From Chromera velia (taxonomy: Eukaryota > Sar > Chromeraceae): a stretch of DNA of 12,919 bases. A model generated the notes under the pieces. That model made no database searches. It saw nothing but the letters and a program-made list of their open reading frames with translations, and was not told where the DNA came from. Where the stretch lies: contig JAHBMJ010001195.1 in NCBI GenBank assembly GCA_018398765.1, forward strand, positions 74,737 to 87,655, written 5' to 3'. Within the stretch, counting starts at the first letter, position 1, and every line of letters starts with the position of its first letter. Below, one piece after another: positions 1 through 6,011 of this stretch. Both the position numbers and the translations under genes were made by a program.

Positions 1-16
1 AGACTGACTGACTGAC

Positions 17-127
17 CAGGATGATGGTCCCTGTGATAGTGAACACCGGAATCATCAAGGTTCCAATCAGAGTCCACCACTCTATCTGGACGCCCTGCCT
101 TTGGACTTTCGGCATCGTGATCAGCAG
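17..127 (-). CDS. internal exon of a membrane-protein gene (unrecognised), continues off left edge
   Basis: Read on the minus strand, a strong acceptor (pyrimidine run ending CTCTTCCTGCAG) opens an uninterrupted 37-codon exon that closes at CTG/GTCAGT. Both ends are phase 0, matching the phase-0 donor of the exon at 590-736, so the two splice in frame across a 462-bp intron. About ten polar and basic residues (MPKVQRQGVQIEWW) are followed by a hydrophobic stretch (TLIGTLMIPVFTITGTIIL) long enough for one membrane span, so the product probably sits in a membrane. The donor lies at the edge of a short (GACT)n microsatellite at the window border. The family was not recognised. The splice sites and hydrophobicity are seen; the gene model is inferred. 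Confidence 0.5.
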
Positions 128-131
128 CTGC

Positions 132-326
132 AGGAAGAGAGAAAGAAGGAACGAAGGAAGGAAAGAAGAAAGGAAGGAAGGAAGGAAAGAAGGAAAGAAG
201 GAAAGAAGGAAAGAAGGAAGGAAGAAAGAAAGAAAGAAAGAAAGAAAAGAAAGAAAGAAAGAAAGAAAGAAAGGAAGGAAGGATGGAAGGAAGGAAGGAA
301 AAAAGGAAGGAAGGAAGGGAAAAGAA
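132..326. repeat. (GGAA/GAAA)n purine microsatellite
   Basis: Almost pure purine tract of GGAA, GAAA and GGAAA units on the plus strand. On the minus strand it is a ~190-nt pyrimidine tract lying directly upstream of the acceptor of the exon at 17-127, so it would act as an oversized polypyrimidine tract of that intron. Homopurine/homopyrimidine tracts of this kind can form triplex (H-DNA). The plus-strand ORFs across it are Lys/Glu/Arg low-complexity artefacts. Confidence 0.9.
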
Positions 327-550
327 CCGTACAGGCACCAAAACCGCTTGGCAGCTATATGGACAGGCTTGAACATAGCTGGCATCTCCCTCTTTCTACT
401 CCTAGTTCCGTGTGAGTGAATGAATGCGACACTGTGCCACGGCAAGGGTATGTGTCAAGGCTTCTGTCCTGTTCAACACTTCAAAAAGTGAAAGAGACGG
501 TCAGAGACAGGGCGACCTACCGACCGACAGGCGCATCTCCCCTCCAACCC

Positions 551-552
<2 letters not shown>

Positions 553-584
<32 letters not shown>
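553..584. repeat. (TG)16 dinucleotide microsatellite
   Basis: Sixteen uninterrupted TG units. On the minus strand this is (CA)16 beginning only a few bases after the GTATG donor of the exon at 590-736, i.e. at the 5' end of the intron. Alternating purine/pyrimidine sequence has Z-DNA potential. Confidence 0.95.
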
Positions 585-585
<1 letters not shown>

Positions 586-589
586 ATAC

Positions 590-736
590 CTTTGGTTTCT
601 TCTTGGGTTTCGTGTCGATCCACTGGTGCACCTTCTGCTCGCACGCCGTCATTTGTCGTGAGGGCAGCTCCGTCGGGAGCGGCTGAGAGGGATCTCTCGG
701 AGCGACAGGCCGCTCCCCGAACGCCAGGAAAGGCTC
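590..736 (-). CDS. internal exon of the same minus-strand gene (unrecognised)
   Basis: On the minus strand a T-rich run ending TTTTTGTCAG gives an acceptor, and AAACCAAAG/GTATGC gives a donor. The 147-bp exon is exactly 49 codons, phase 0 at both ends, with no stop. The peptide begins EPFLAFGERP, has a Pro-rich middle (DPSQPLPTELP), then a more helical segment (MTACEQKVHQWID) and a basic end (TKPKKKPK). The basic end precedes the predicted membrane span in the next exon (17-127), which could place this part on the cytosolic side by the positive-inside rule; that is inference. No domain family was recognised. Phase agreement with the next exon is the main support for a real gene. Confidence 0.55.
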
Positions 737-1352
737 CTGACAAAAACAAACAAAACCAGAAGCGAATAGCATGAGTAGCATCCACCAAATCAGAACTGAT
801 GCATTGATTGTATGGGCAAGCCACAGAGTGTCCCCCTTAACTGGAGGACGCCATCCGAAGGTGAGTCGGTGGCGTGGCAAGGAAGGGAGAGACAACAGGA
901 AGGTGCGGTGAGGTGAAGCACAAAGTCCAAGAGATCGAAGCCCGATGGGGGTGCAGGAGCCGTTGTGGGTGAGAAGAATACAAAAAACAGATAGCGCATT
1001 ACATGCTGAGACCAAATGTGCAGGAGGTACTTGAGAGCAGAAGGGCAGAAGCTGCCTGAGAGGGAAGTGGAAGGAGAGAATGAAAAGATGTTTTTCCCGA
1101 TTTGAATGCAGAGAAAAGAAGGTTTTCCCCGTGCATTTCGTTGTTCAGACGATTCTTCCACGGGAGAATCACAATGCGCTCTTTGCGTGCACAGATCATG
1201 CGGCCACGTGCAGAAAGTTTCGGTGCCCGGCGCTGGCGCGGCGGAAGAAAAACCAGCATGAAGTAACGGAGAGAGTGGGGGGTTAGCTGACTGGCCTCCT
1301 TTTCATCATTTCCTTCCTTGACCAGTAGATTCGATCATTCGCGCTCTTTTTG
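737..1352 (-). other. probable intron or 5' region of the minus-strand gene; one weak exon candidate
   Basis: No firm gene. The best candidate on the minus strand is a 53-bp exon at 1055-1003. Its acceptor is CTTCCACTTCCCTCTCAG and its donor CAT/GTAATG. It would leave phase 0, which fits the acceptor at 736, and reads SFCPSALKYLLHIWSQH. An open minus-strand frame with an ATG at 1259 could hold the start, but no donor joins it convincingly. Pyrimidine-rich stretches on the minus strand (about 840-960 and 1056-1080) fit intron sequence of that strand. The exon candidate alone deserves about 0.25 confidence. Confidence 0.3.
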
Positions 1353-1358
1353 TTTATT
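1353..1358 (-). terminator. AATAAA polyadenylation signal candidate
   Basis: Minus-strand AATAAA lies about 52 nt downstream of the stop codon at 1412-1410, an appropriate distance for 3'-end formation of the minus-strand gene at 1410-1837. A six-base motif can occur by chance; its position relative to the stop is the only reason to list it. Confidence 0.4.
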
Positions 1359-1409
1359 CGGGATGGGTGAAATGCTCGCTCGTGCACGGGTAAGAAATGT
1401 GCAACTTTT

Positions 1410-1837
1410 TCATCTGTTGCTTCCCTTTTGCTCGTTCTTTTGTCCAAGTTGAATCCGAATGGCGCCTATCTCTCCCTCTCGTTGCTCAACCAAGAGAGAT
1501 AGCCACTCCACCGATTCAACCTCAAACTTAACATCTGTAAGAAGAAAATACAACGACATTCATTGACAGAGAGAGGGAGGGAGAGAAAGAGAGAGAGAGA
1601 GAGAGAGAGGCGTGCAAGAACAGAGAGCTGTACCTGGGTAGGGTCGTTTTGCGGCCTGTAGTTGCTCTCCGCTGGAGGCTCTCTCCCAGTCGGCCCTGGG
1701 CTGGTCATTTTTCCTTCCTTGTGTCTTCGCTGCTAGTGTTTGGGGAGTGACGGAAGGGAGCGCGTTCGTTCGTCGGAAGGTGTTACGGAGACAGCCAAGG
1801 TTGTTGTTTGCTTGATTCTGAACGTTCCAACGGTCTC
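1410..1837 (-). CDS. 3' part of a two-or-more-exon minus-strand gene (unrecognised)
   Basis: Exons on the minus strand are about 1837-1634 and 1534-1410, separated by a 99-bp intron with donor CCCAG/GTACAG and a very good acceptor (TATTTTCTTCTTACAG). In the preferred frame the intron is phase 1. Exon one is open over about 68 codons (includes WNVQNQANNNLGCLRNTF and QPRADWERASSGEQLQAAK). Exon two reads VKFEVESVEWLSLLVEQREG and ends at TGA 1412-1410 after a Lys/Gln-rich tail. That frame has no ATG, so an upstream exon would be needed. A second model uses an ATG at 1708 with a phase-0 junction and stops at TAG about 20 codons into exon two. The intron is well supported; the frame is not. An AATAAA follows at 1358. 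Confidence 0.45.
1566..1610. repeat. (GA)n microsatellite inside the 99-bp intron
   Basis: GAGAGAGGGAGGGAGAGAAA then (GA)n on the plus strand, so (TC)n on the coding minus strand. It makes up nearly half of the small intron between 1634 and 1534, placing another pyrimidine microsatellite upstream of an acceptor. Confidence 0.9.
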
Positions 1838-1891
1838 CTTAATTCTCTTTTAGCAGGGAGATGCTCCCCCCTTTTCTTCCTTCTTCCGTAG

Positions 1892-2193
1892 ACACCCGCG
1901 AATCTTCAATCCGGAGGAAAGCAAAGGTCGGAAGCCTTTGAGAATCAAGGGACTCTGGCGTGGTTTTCGAACTAATATGGATGGACCAGATCGAAAGGAT
2001 ATATGCAAAGTCTCTCCCGGAGTTTTCACCTGATCTTTCGAAAGTGTGTCAAGAAAGTAGATCGAGCCAACGATCAATGAAGACGGAAAAAAGCCCCCGT
2101 TTCAGGTCATTTGTGCAGGTTTCGCTGATCGGGAACAACGGACCCATCTGTGAAAAACAATTTAGAGTCCCAGATTCAGGCCCGGAACGATGA
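1892..2193 (+). other. ambiguous coding-like stretch, plus strand
   Basis: A pyrimidine-rich run ending CTTCCTTCTTCCGTAG at 1891 is a plausible plus-strand acceptor. After it, frame 0 is open to TGA 2031-2033 and frame 1 is open from about 1960 to TGA 2191-2193. The minus strand also has a 75-codon open frame here (1850-2077). Because several frames look equally protein-like, no CDS is called. It may be the 5' part of the short plus gene at 2215-2645, which is in frame 1 just beyond the TGA, or a divergent promoter region between that gene and the minus gene ending at 1410. Confidence 0.25.
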
Positions 2194-2214
2194 CTGTCGG
2201 ATAACAGTCACAGC

Positions 2215-2645
2215 ATGTCACAGCTGAAGAATATTGAAGAATGCTGTGAAGATCTCGAAGTATGGCCCGGAAAGCATGAATTCTGCTTGGGGGGCTCTTA
2301 CATGTTTGGGGGATCGATATCATGCACCCCCCCTGTCCTATTTGGAACCTCTATCTTTTTTGGCGGCGGCGCTGAGCGCTCTCAAGCCCAAATCAGGCGC
2401 GCATGCAACCCCGGGGTGTTTTGCGGCGGCGGCCAGACCTCTGAGCAAAACCGAGGTTCGTTTTGCGCCGTCTCCATTGACTCACTGCCGCCCTCAACTA
2501 CAACGTCCTCTTCTGGCAGGCAGTGAGGATGACAGCAAATGACCTACAGGTACTGACTACGCGACTGGCCATGGTCAACGGAAACATAAGGAAAGAGAGA
2601 AAAAGAAGGCGATCGAAGTTTCTAGCAAAGTTTGTAGCCAAGTGA
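2215..2645 (+). CDS. possible short coiled-coil/basic-tail protein or 3' end of a gene (unrecognised)
   Basis: Model: ATG 2215; exon 2215-2259; donor GAA/GTATGG; intron 2260-2519 (260 bp) ending CGTCCTCTTCTGGCAG; exon 2520-2645 with TGA at 2643-2645. The junction is phase 0. The 56-residue product starts MSQLKNIEECCEDLE, continues through a helical stretch (AVRMTANDLQVLTTRLAMVN) with leucine/valine spacing suggestive of a coiled coil, and ends in a strongly basic tail (IRKERKRRRSKFLAKFVAK). The intron contains the GCGGCGG-rich segment at 2341-2470. The same frame is open further upstream behind a single TGA (2191-2193), so this may be a truncated or degraded 3' end. No family recognised; donor strength is only moderate. 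Confidence 0.33.
2341..2470. repeat. GCGGCGG/GGTTCGTTT repeat, left copy
   Basis: Contains TTTTTTGGCGGCGG, then CCGGGGTGTTTTGCGGCGGC, then GAGGTTCGTTTT. The last two motifs recur in direct orientation and order at 7806-7862, where 20 of 22 bases of the CCGGGG...GCGGCGG block match by eye. GAACCTC at its left end is inverted as GAGGTTC near its right end. A dispersed repeat flanking the central palindrome. Confidence 0.45.
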
Positions 2646-2838
2646 GAGAGACGTGCCGTCTCTAGCCGTCTCCTGCAAATTTCGCGAAGAAAGCAAACCA
2701 AACACTCCCAGAACTTCATCTACAATGTGCTGTGGCATATTTTTTATAGTTGTCTACTCAGGAGTATCTGTAGGTGGCCGTATTGCGCATATGCACAAGG
2801 CGATTTTCACCTACCTCCGTGCCCTTTGCTCCTTCCAG

Positions 2839-2967
2839 TTTCGCTCTTCTGTCTTCTGTCCGGGAGAGATGGAGGCTCGGGCTCGGAAAGAGGGGATCAG
2901 CAGTGTGAGCACCCGGTATCCGGAGTACCGTTTTGGCAGAGCTTCGCCCGGCTTGCTGGCACAATAG
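2839..2967 (+). CDS. candidate 43-codon exon (unrecognised)
   Basis: Acceptor CCCTTTGCTCCTTCCAG and donor ATAG/GTGGGT enclose 129 bp with an open frame that is phase 1 at both ends (contains LSGRDGGSGSERGDQQCEHP and FWQSFARLAGTI). The donor is followed by a (TTCC)n pyrimidine tract, as in other introns of this window. Phase 1-1 would be compatible with the plus gene at 8440-10457, but that would require a >5-kb intron containing the whole central repeat complex. A competing reading is an uninterrupted 81-codon ORF from ATG 2724 with a hydrophobic N-terminus (MCCGIFFIVVYSGVSVGG), stopping at TAG 2965-2967. Only one can be right, and both may be chance. Confidence 0.28.
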   Translation, partial: FRSSVFCPGEMEARARKEGISSVSTRYPEYRFGRASPGLLAQ

Positions 2968-2983
2968 GTGGGTTTCCTTGCTC

Positions 2984-3060
2984 CCTTCCTTCCTTCTTTC
3001 CTTCTTTCTTTCCTTCAAAATCCTTCCCTTCTTCATTCCGCATCCTTCCTTCTCTGTTTC
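2984..3060. repeat. (TTCC/TTTC)n pyrimidine tract, left arm
   Basis: CTTCC and CTTTC units, nearly pure pyrimidine on the plus strand. Its counterpart in the right arm is the GGAAGAAGG-rich purine tract following each inverted module (7283-7350, 7525-7575). Confidence 0.85.
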
Positions 3061-3160
3061 TTCCTCTCTCTGTGCCCCACTCTCTTGGCCCTGTGTTGGT
3101 GTGTGTCTGTGTTCCTCTCGCTCCGCATGTGTATGTGTGTATGTGTGTGTGTATGTGTAT

Positions 3161-3256
3161 CCCCCCCCCGATGATGATAGTGGCGTGCCTGCCAGGGCAC
3201 ACAGACATGTAGGTACTTAGGGAGGCACCACCGAAGGCACACAGGCCAGTGAGTCA
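3161..3256 (+). repeat. palindrome module, left copy 1
   Basis: Begins with C9 then GATGATGATAGTGGCGTGCC and runs through an ACAGACATGTAG segment and GGAGGCACC to CCAGTGAGTCAG, where (TCAG)n begins. A second left copy is at 3455-3553. Both are present inverted at 7190-7282 and 7427-7532, where GGCAGGCACACCACTATCAT precedes a G-run. Preceded by a degenerate TATGTG tract. Confidence 0.7.
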
Positions 3257-3420
3257 GTCAGTCAGACAACCAATCAGTCAGCCAGTTAGTCAGTGAACCA
3301 GTTAGTCAGTCAGTCAACCAGTCGAACAGTCAGCCAGTCAGCCGGTCAGTTAGTCAGTCAGCCGGTCAGTCAGTCAGTCAGTCAGTCAACCAATCAGTCA
3401 GTCAGTCAGTCAGTCAGTAT
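3250..3420. repeat. (TCAG)n tetranucleotide array, left array 1
   Basis: TCAG units with variants TTAG, CCAG, ACCA and CGGT. The array can be read as a Ser-Gln-Ser-Val repeat protein because three tetramers make four codons, but this is a property of the satellite. Confidence 0.9.
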
Positions 3421-3454
3421 GTATGTATGTGCGTATGTGTATGTGTATGTATGT

Positions 3455-3553
3455 CCTCCCCCGATGATGAAAATGGTGTGCCTGCCACTGTTGAAGGGGG
3501 CAGACAGACATGTAGACACTCAAGGAGGCACTAAGGCAGGCACACACTCCAGC
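3455..3553 (+). repeat. palindrome module, left copy 2
   Basis: CCTCCCCCGATGATGAAAAT then GGTGTGCCTGCCACTG, CAGACATGTAGACAC and GGAGGCAC in the same order as the copy at 3161-3256. It closely matches the inverted copy at 7427-7532, including the shared GTGGCAGGCACACCA block read on the other strand. Confidence 0.7.
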
Positions 3554-3554
3554 C

Positions 3555-3786
3555 AGTCAGTCGGTCAGCCGCAGTCAGTCAACCAGTCAGTCAGTCAGAA
3601 AGTCAGTCTGCCAATCAGTCAGTTAGCCAGTCAGAACGTCAGGCAGTCAGAAAGTCAGTCACTCAGAAAGTTAGGCAGTCAGCCGGTCAGCCAGTCAGCC
3701 AGTCAGTCAGTCAGTCAGTCAGCCAGTCAGAAAGTCAGTTAACCAGTTAATCGATCAGTCAGTCAGTCAGTCCGTCAGTCAGTCTG
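3555..3786. repeat. (TCAG)n tetranucleotide array, left array 2
   Basis: Degenerate TCAG array with AGAAAGTCAG and CCAGTCAG variants. It ends just before the alternating purine/pyrimidine tract. The frame open through this and the previous array (3293-3742) is satellite-derived. Confidence 0.9.
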
Positions 3787-3794
3787 TATCTATT

Positions 3795-3829
3795 TATGCG
3801 TGCGTGTGTGTGTGCGTGCGCGCGCGCAC

Positions 3830-3872
<43 letters not shown>

Positions 3873-3875
3873 TGT

Positions 3876-3917
<42 letters not shown>
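3795..3917. repeat. 123-bp perfect alternating purine-pyrimidine tract (TG/CG/TA), Z-DNA candidate
   Basis: Every base from 3795 to 3917 alternates pyrimidine and purine. It starts with TGCG units, has a (CG)n-rich centre (CGTGCGCGCGCGCACGCGCACG), then long (TG)n broken only by TATG. CG alternation flanked by TG is the sequence class most prone to Z-DNA. No counterpart of this length is seen in the right arm. Confidence 0.9.
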
Positions 3918-3918
<1 letters not shown>

Positions 3919-4770
3919 TTCTGCCCCCAGTCTCACTGTCCCATTCCTTCTGGTTCAAGAGGTATGCCTGCATGTCTGCATCTTTTCCTCCTTCTCTATG
4001 CAGGTCAGTTTTAGGGTGCATGGAGGTACAAGCAGTGAGGGTGTTTTGCAGGTATAGGTGTTGACTTGACACAAGAGCGGGGGTTCGAGAGGTACAGGAT
4101 AGACGGCTTTTTCCCCCAGTCTCACTGTCCCATTCCTTCTGGTTGAAGATTTATTGCTGCATGTCTGCATCTTTTCCTCCTTCTCTGTGCAGATCAGTTT
4201 TAGGGTGCATGGACGTACAAGCAGTGAGGGTGTGTTGCAGGTATAGGTGTCGACTTGACACAAGAGGAGGGTTCGAGAGGTACAAGATAGACGGCTTTTT
4301 GCCCCCAGTCTCACTGTCCCACTCCTTCTGGTTCAAGAGGTATGCTTGCATGTCTGCATCTTTTTCTCCTTCTCTGTGCAGGTCAGTTTTAGGGTGCATG
4401 GAGGTACAGGCAGTGAGGGTGTTTTGCAGGTATAGGTGTCGACTTGACACAAGAGCGGGGGTTCGAGAGGTACAAGATAGACGGCTTTTTTCCCCTAGTC
4501 TCACTGTCCCACTGCTTCTGGTTGAAGATTTATTGCTGCATGTCTGCACACTTTCTTGCTTCTCCCTGCAGCAGCTTTGTCGGGAGGGCCTAGAGGTATA
4601 ATTCAGTGACGGTGTTTTGTGCAGAAAGGGTTGGGTTTGTCGAGGGTAAGGGCATTCGAGACGAACAGGATGGGCGGCTTTTCGATCTCCGTTGGACCGT
4701 CCTACTTTCTCTGGATTGAGAGTGGTGTGAGCATGTCTGCATTATTATTTGACTCCCTTTTCTGCAGGTA
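3918..4770 (+). repeat. 189-bp tandem array with A-B-A-B dimer structure
   Basis: The anchor AGTCTCACTGTCCCA recurs at 3929, 4118, 4307 and (slightly changed) 4497, spacings 189, 189 and 190 bp. A decayed fifth unit follows near 4684. Units 1 and 3 carry GGTTCAAGAGGTATGC after the anchor, while units 2 and 4 carry GGTTGAAGATTTATTGC, so the array evolved as a ~378-bp dimer. Each unit also holds TCTGTGCAGGTCAGTTTTAG-like sequence and GGTTCGAGAGGTACA. Frames open across the array on both strands are not conserved in a coding pattern. Diverged inverted units lie at 5628-5960. Confidence 0.85.
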
Positions 4771-5625
4771 GTACTTCAAAGTTAAGTACTCATAACTTTT
4801 GAACCAAAAGGAATTAGAAGCTGAAATTAAGACAGTAAAGCCTTCTTACTTGCACCTTTGATGCTGCAAACAGGTTTTTCAATACTAGGAAAAAATATGT
4901 TATGTTATGGTATTGCTATGTAGATTGAAAGTGAGGCTAGGATCACTAAGTATAACTACCTTCACTTTCAATCTGAACAAGTAAATATTCCTAGATATTC
5001 CTAGAAATATTCATAACTTTTGAACCAAAAGGAATTAGAAGCTGAAATTAAGACAGTAAAGCCTTCTTACATGCACCTTTGATACTGCAAACAGGTTTTT
5101 CAATGCTGGGAAACAAATGTGTTATATTATGGTATTGCTATGTAGATTGAAAGTAAGGCAAGAATCAAGAAGTATAACCACCTTCACTTTCAATCTGAAA
5201 AAGTAAATATTCATAACTTCTGAACCAAAAAGAATTAGAAGCTGAAATTAAGACAGTAAAGCCTTCTTATATGCACCTTTGATGCTGCAAACAGGTTTTT
5301 CAATACTAAGAAAAAAATGTGTTATGTTATAGTATTGCTATGTAGATTGAAAGTGAGGCTGAGATCACTAGGTATAACTATTTTCACTTTCAATCTGAAA
5401 AAGTAAATATTCATGACTGTTGAACCAAAAAAAATTAGAAGCTGAAATTAAGACTCGGACAGTAAAGCCTTTGTACATGCACTTTTGATGCTGCAAACAC
5501 GTTTTTCAATACTAGGAAAAAAATGTGTTATGTTATGGTTTTACTATGTAGATTGAAAGTGAGGCGAGGATCACTAGGTATAACTACCTTCACTTTCAAT
5601 CTGAAAAAGTAAATGCTCATAACTT
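4771..5625. repeat. AT-rich ~200-bp tandem array, each unit with an internal hairpin (palindrome core)
   Basis: Units start CATAACTTTTGAACCAAAA at 4791, 5012, 5212 (CATAACTTC) and 5412 (CATGACTGT), with a partial fifth at 5618; spacings are 221, 200, 200 and 206 bp. The extra 21 bp in the first unit is a local duplication around CTAGATATTCCTAGAAATAT. Each unit contains AGATTGAAAGTGAGG and, after about 22 bases, CCTTCACTTTCAATCT, which pair as a ~15-bp stem with a single bulge (4922-4974, 5144-5196, 5344-5396, 5550-5602). No coding potential is evident. Confidence 0.85.
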
Positions 5626-5627
5626 TT

Positions 5628-5960
5628 TACTAGAAGGAGTAGAACAGTGAAACTGAACGTGGAAAGCCGTCCAACTTATATTACTTGATCTCTTTAACTT
5701 ATAACAGTGGTACAACTTTGCTTGCAAAACGCTCCCAGTGTTTACATGCACCTCAATGCACCCTTAAATTAACTCACCTGCACAGAAAAGCAGGAAAATA
5801 TGAAGACATGCAGATATATCTCTTGAACCAGAAGGAGTGGGGCAGACTGAGTGAGACTGAGGCTAGAAAGCAGTCCACTCTGCACCTCTTGAACCCCTCC
5901 ACTTGTAACAGTGGGGCAACTTTGCTTGCAAAACGCCCCCACTGCTTTGGTTTCAAAACA
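5628..5960 (-). repeat. inverted, diverged copies of the 189-bp units
   Basis: The plus strand reads CTCTTGAACCAGAAGGAGTG followed by a diverged GAGTGAGACT, and upstream CATGCACC..TTAAATTAACTCACCTGCAC. These are the reverse complement of the CACTCCTTCTGGTTCAAGAG and GTCAGTTTTAGGGTGCATG parts of the left array. There are about two units, spaced ~200 bp (GAAGGAGT at 5633 and 5831; CAACTTTGCTTGCAAAACGC at 5713 and 5917). A 110-codon plus-strand ORF (5685-6017) spans them; it is not called a gene because the sequence is repeat-derived. Confidence 0.75.
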
Positions 5961-6011
5961 CCCCCTACTCACGTACTTCAGATTTTTTGGGAATGCACAT
6001 ACATCTCTCTT

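Noticed and set aside
21-419. ORFs of 104-132 codons rich in Lys/Arg/Glu on the plus strand
   Set aside because: They are translations of the (GGAA)n purine microsatellite; the opposite strand has better splice-supported exons at 17-127 and 590-736.
1363-1502. Tiny plus-strand gene: ATG 1363, donor GTAAGA at 1390, acceptor at 1448, stop at 1500-1502 (26 codons)
   Set aside because: Splice signals are neat, but the 59-bp intron and tiny product overlap the 3' end of the minus-strand gene with its AATAAA; more likely coincidence.
3293-3742. 149-codon Ser-Gln-Ser-Val repeat protein
   Set aside because: A tetranucleotide array with few stop-creating variants stays open by chance; three TCAG units always give four codons. 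No flanking gene signals.
3794-4072. Cys-Val and Thr-His repeat ORFs on both strands
   Set aside because: Direct readings of (TG)n/(CA)n in alternate frames.
4143-4601. 152-codon plus-strand ORF and matching minus-strand ORFs over the 189-bp array
   Set aside because: 189 is a multiple of 3, so a stop-free unit stays stop-free when tandemly repeated; open frames on both strands argue against coding.
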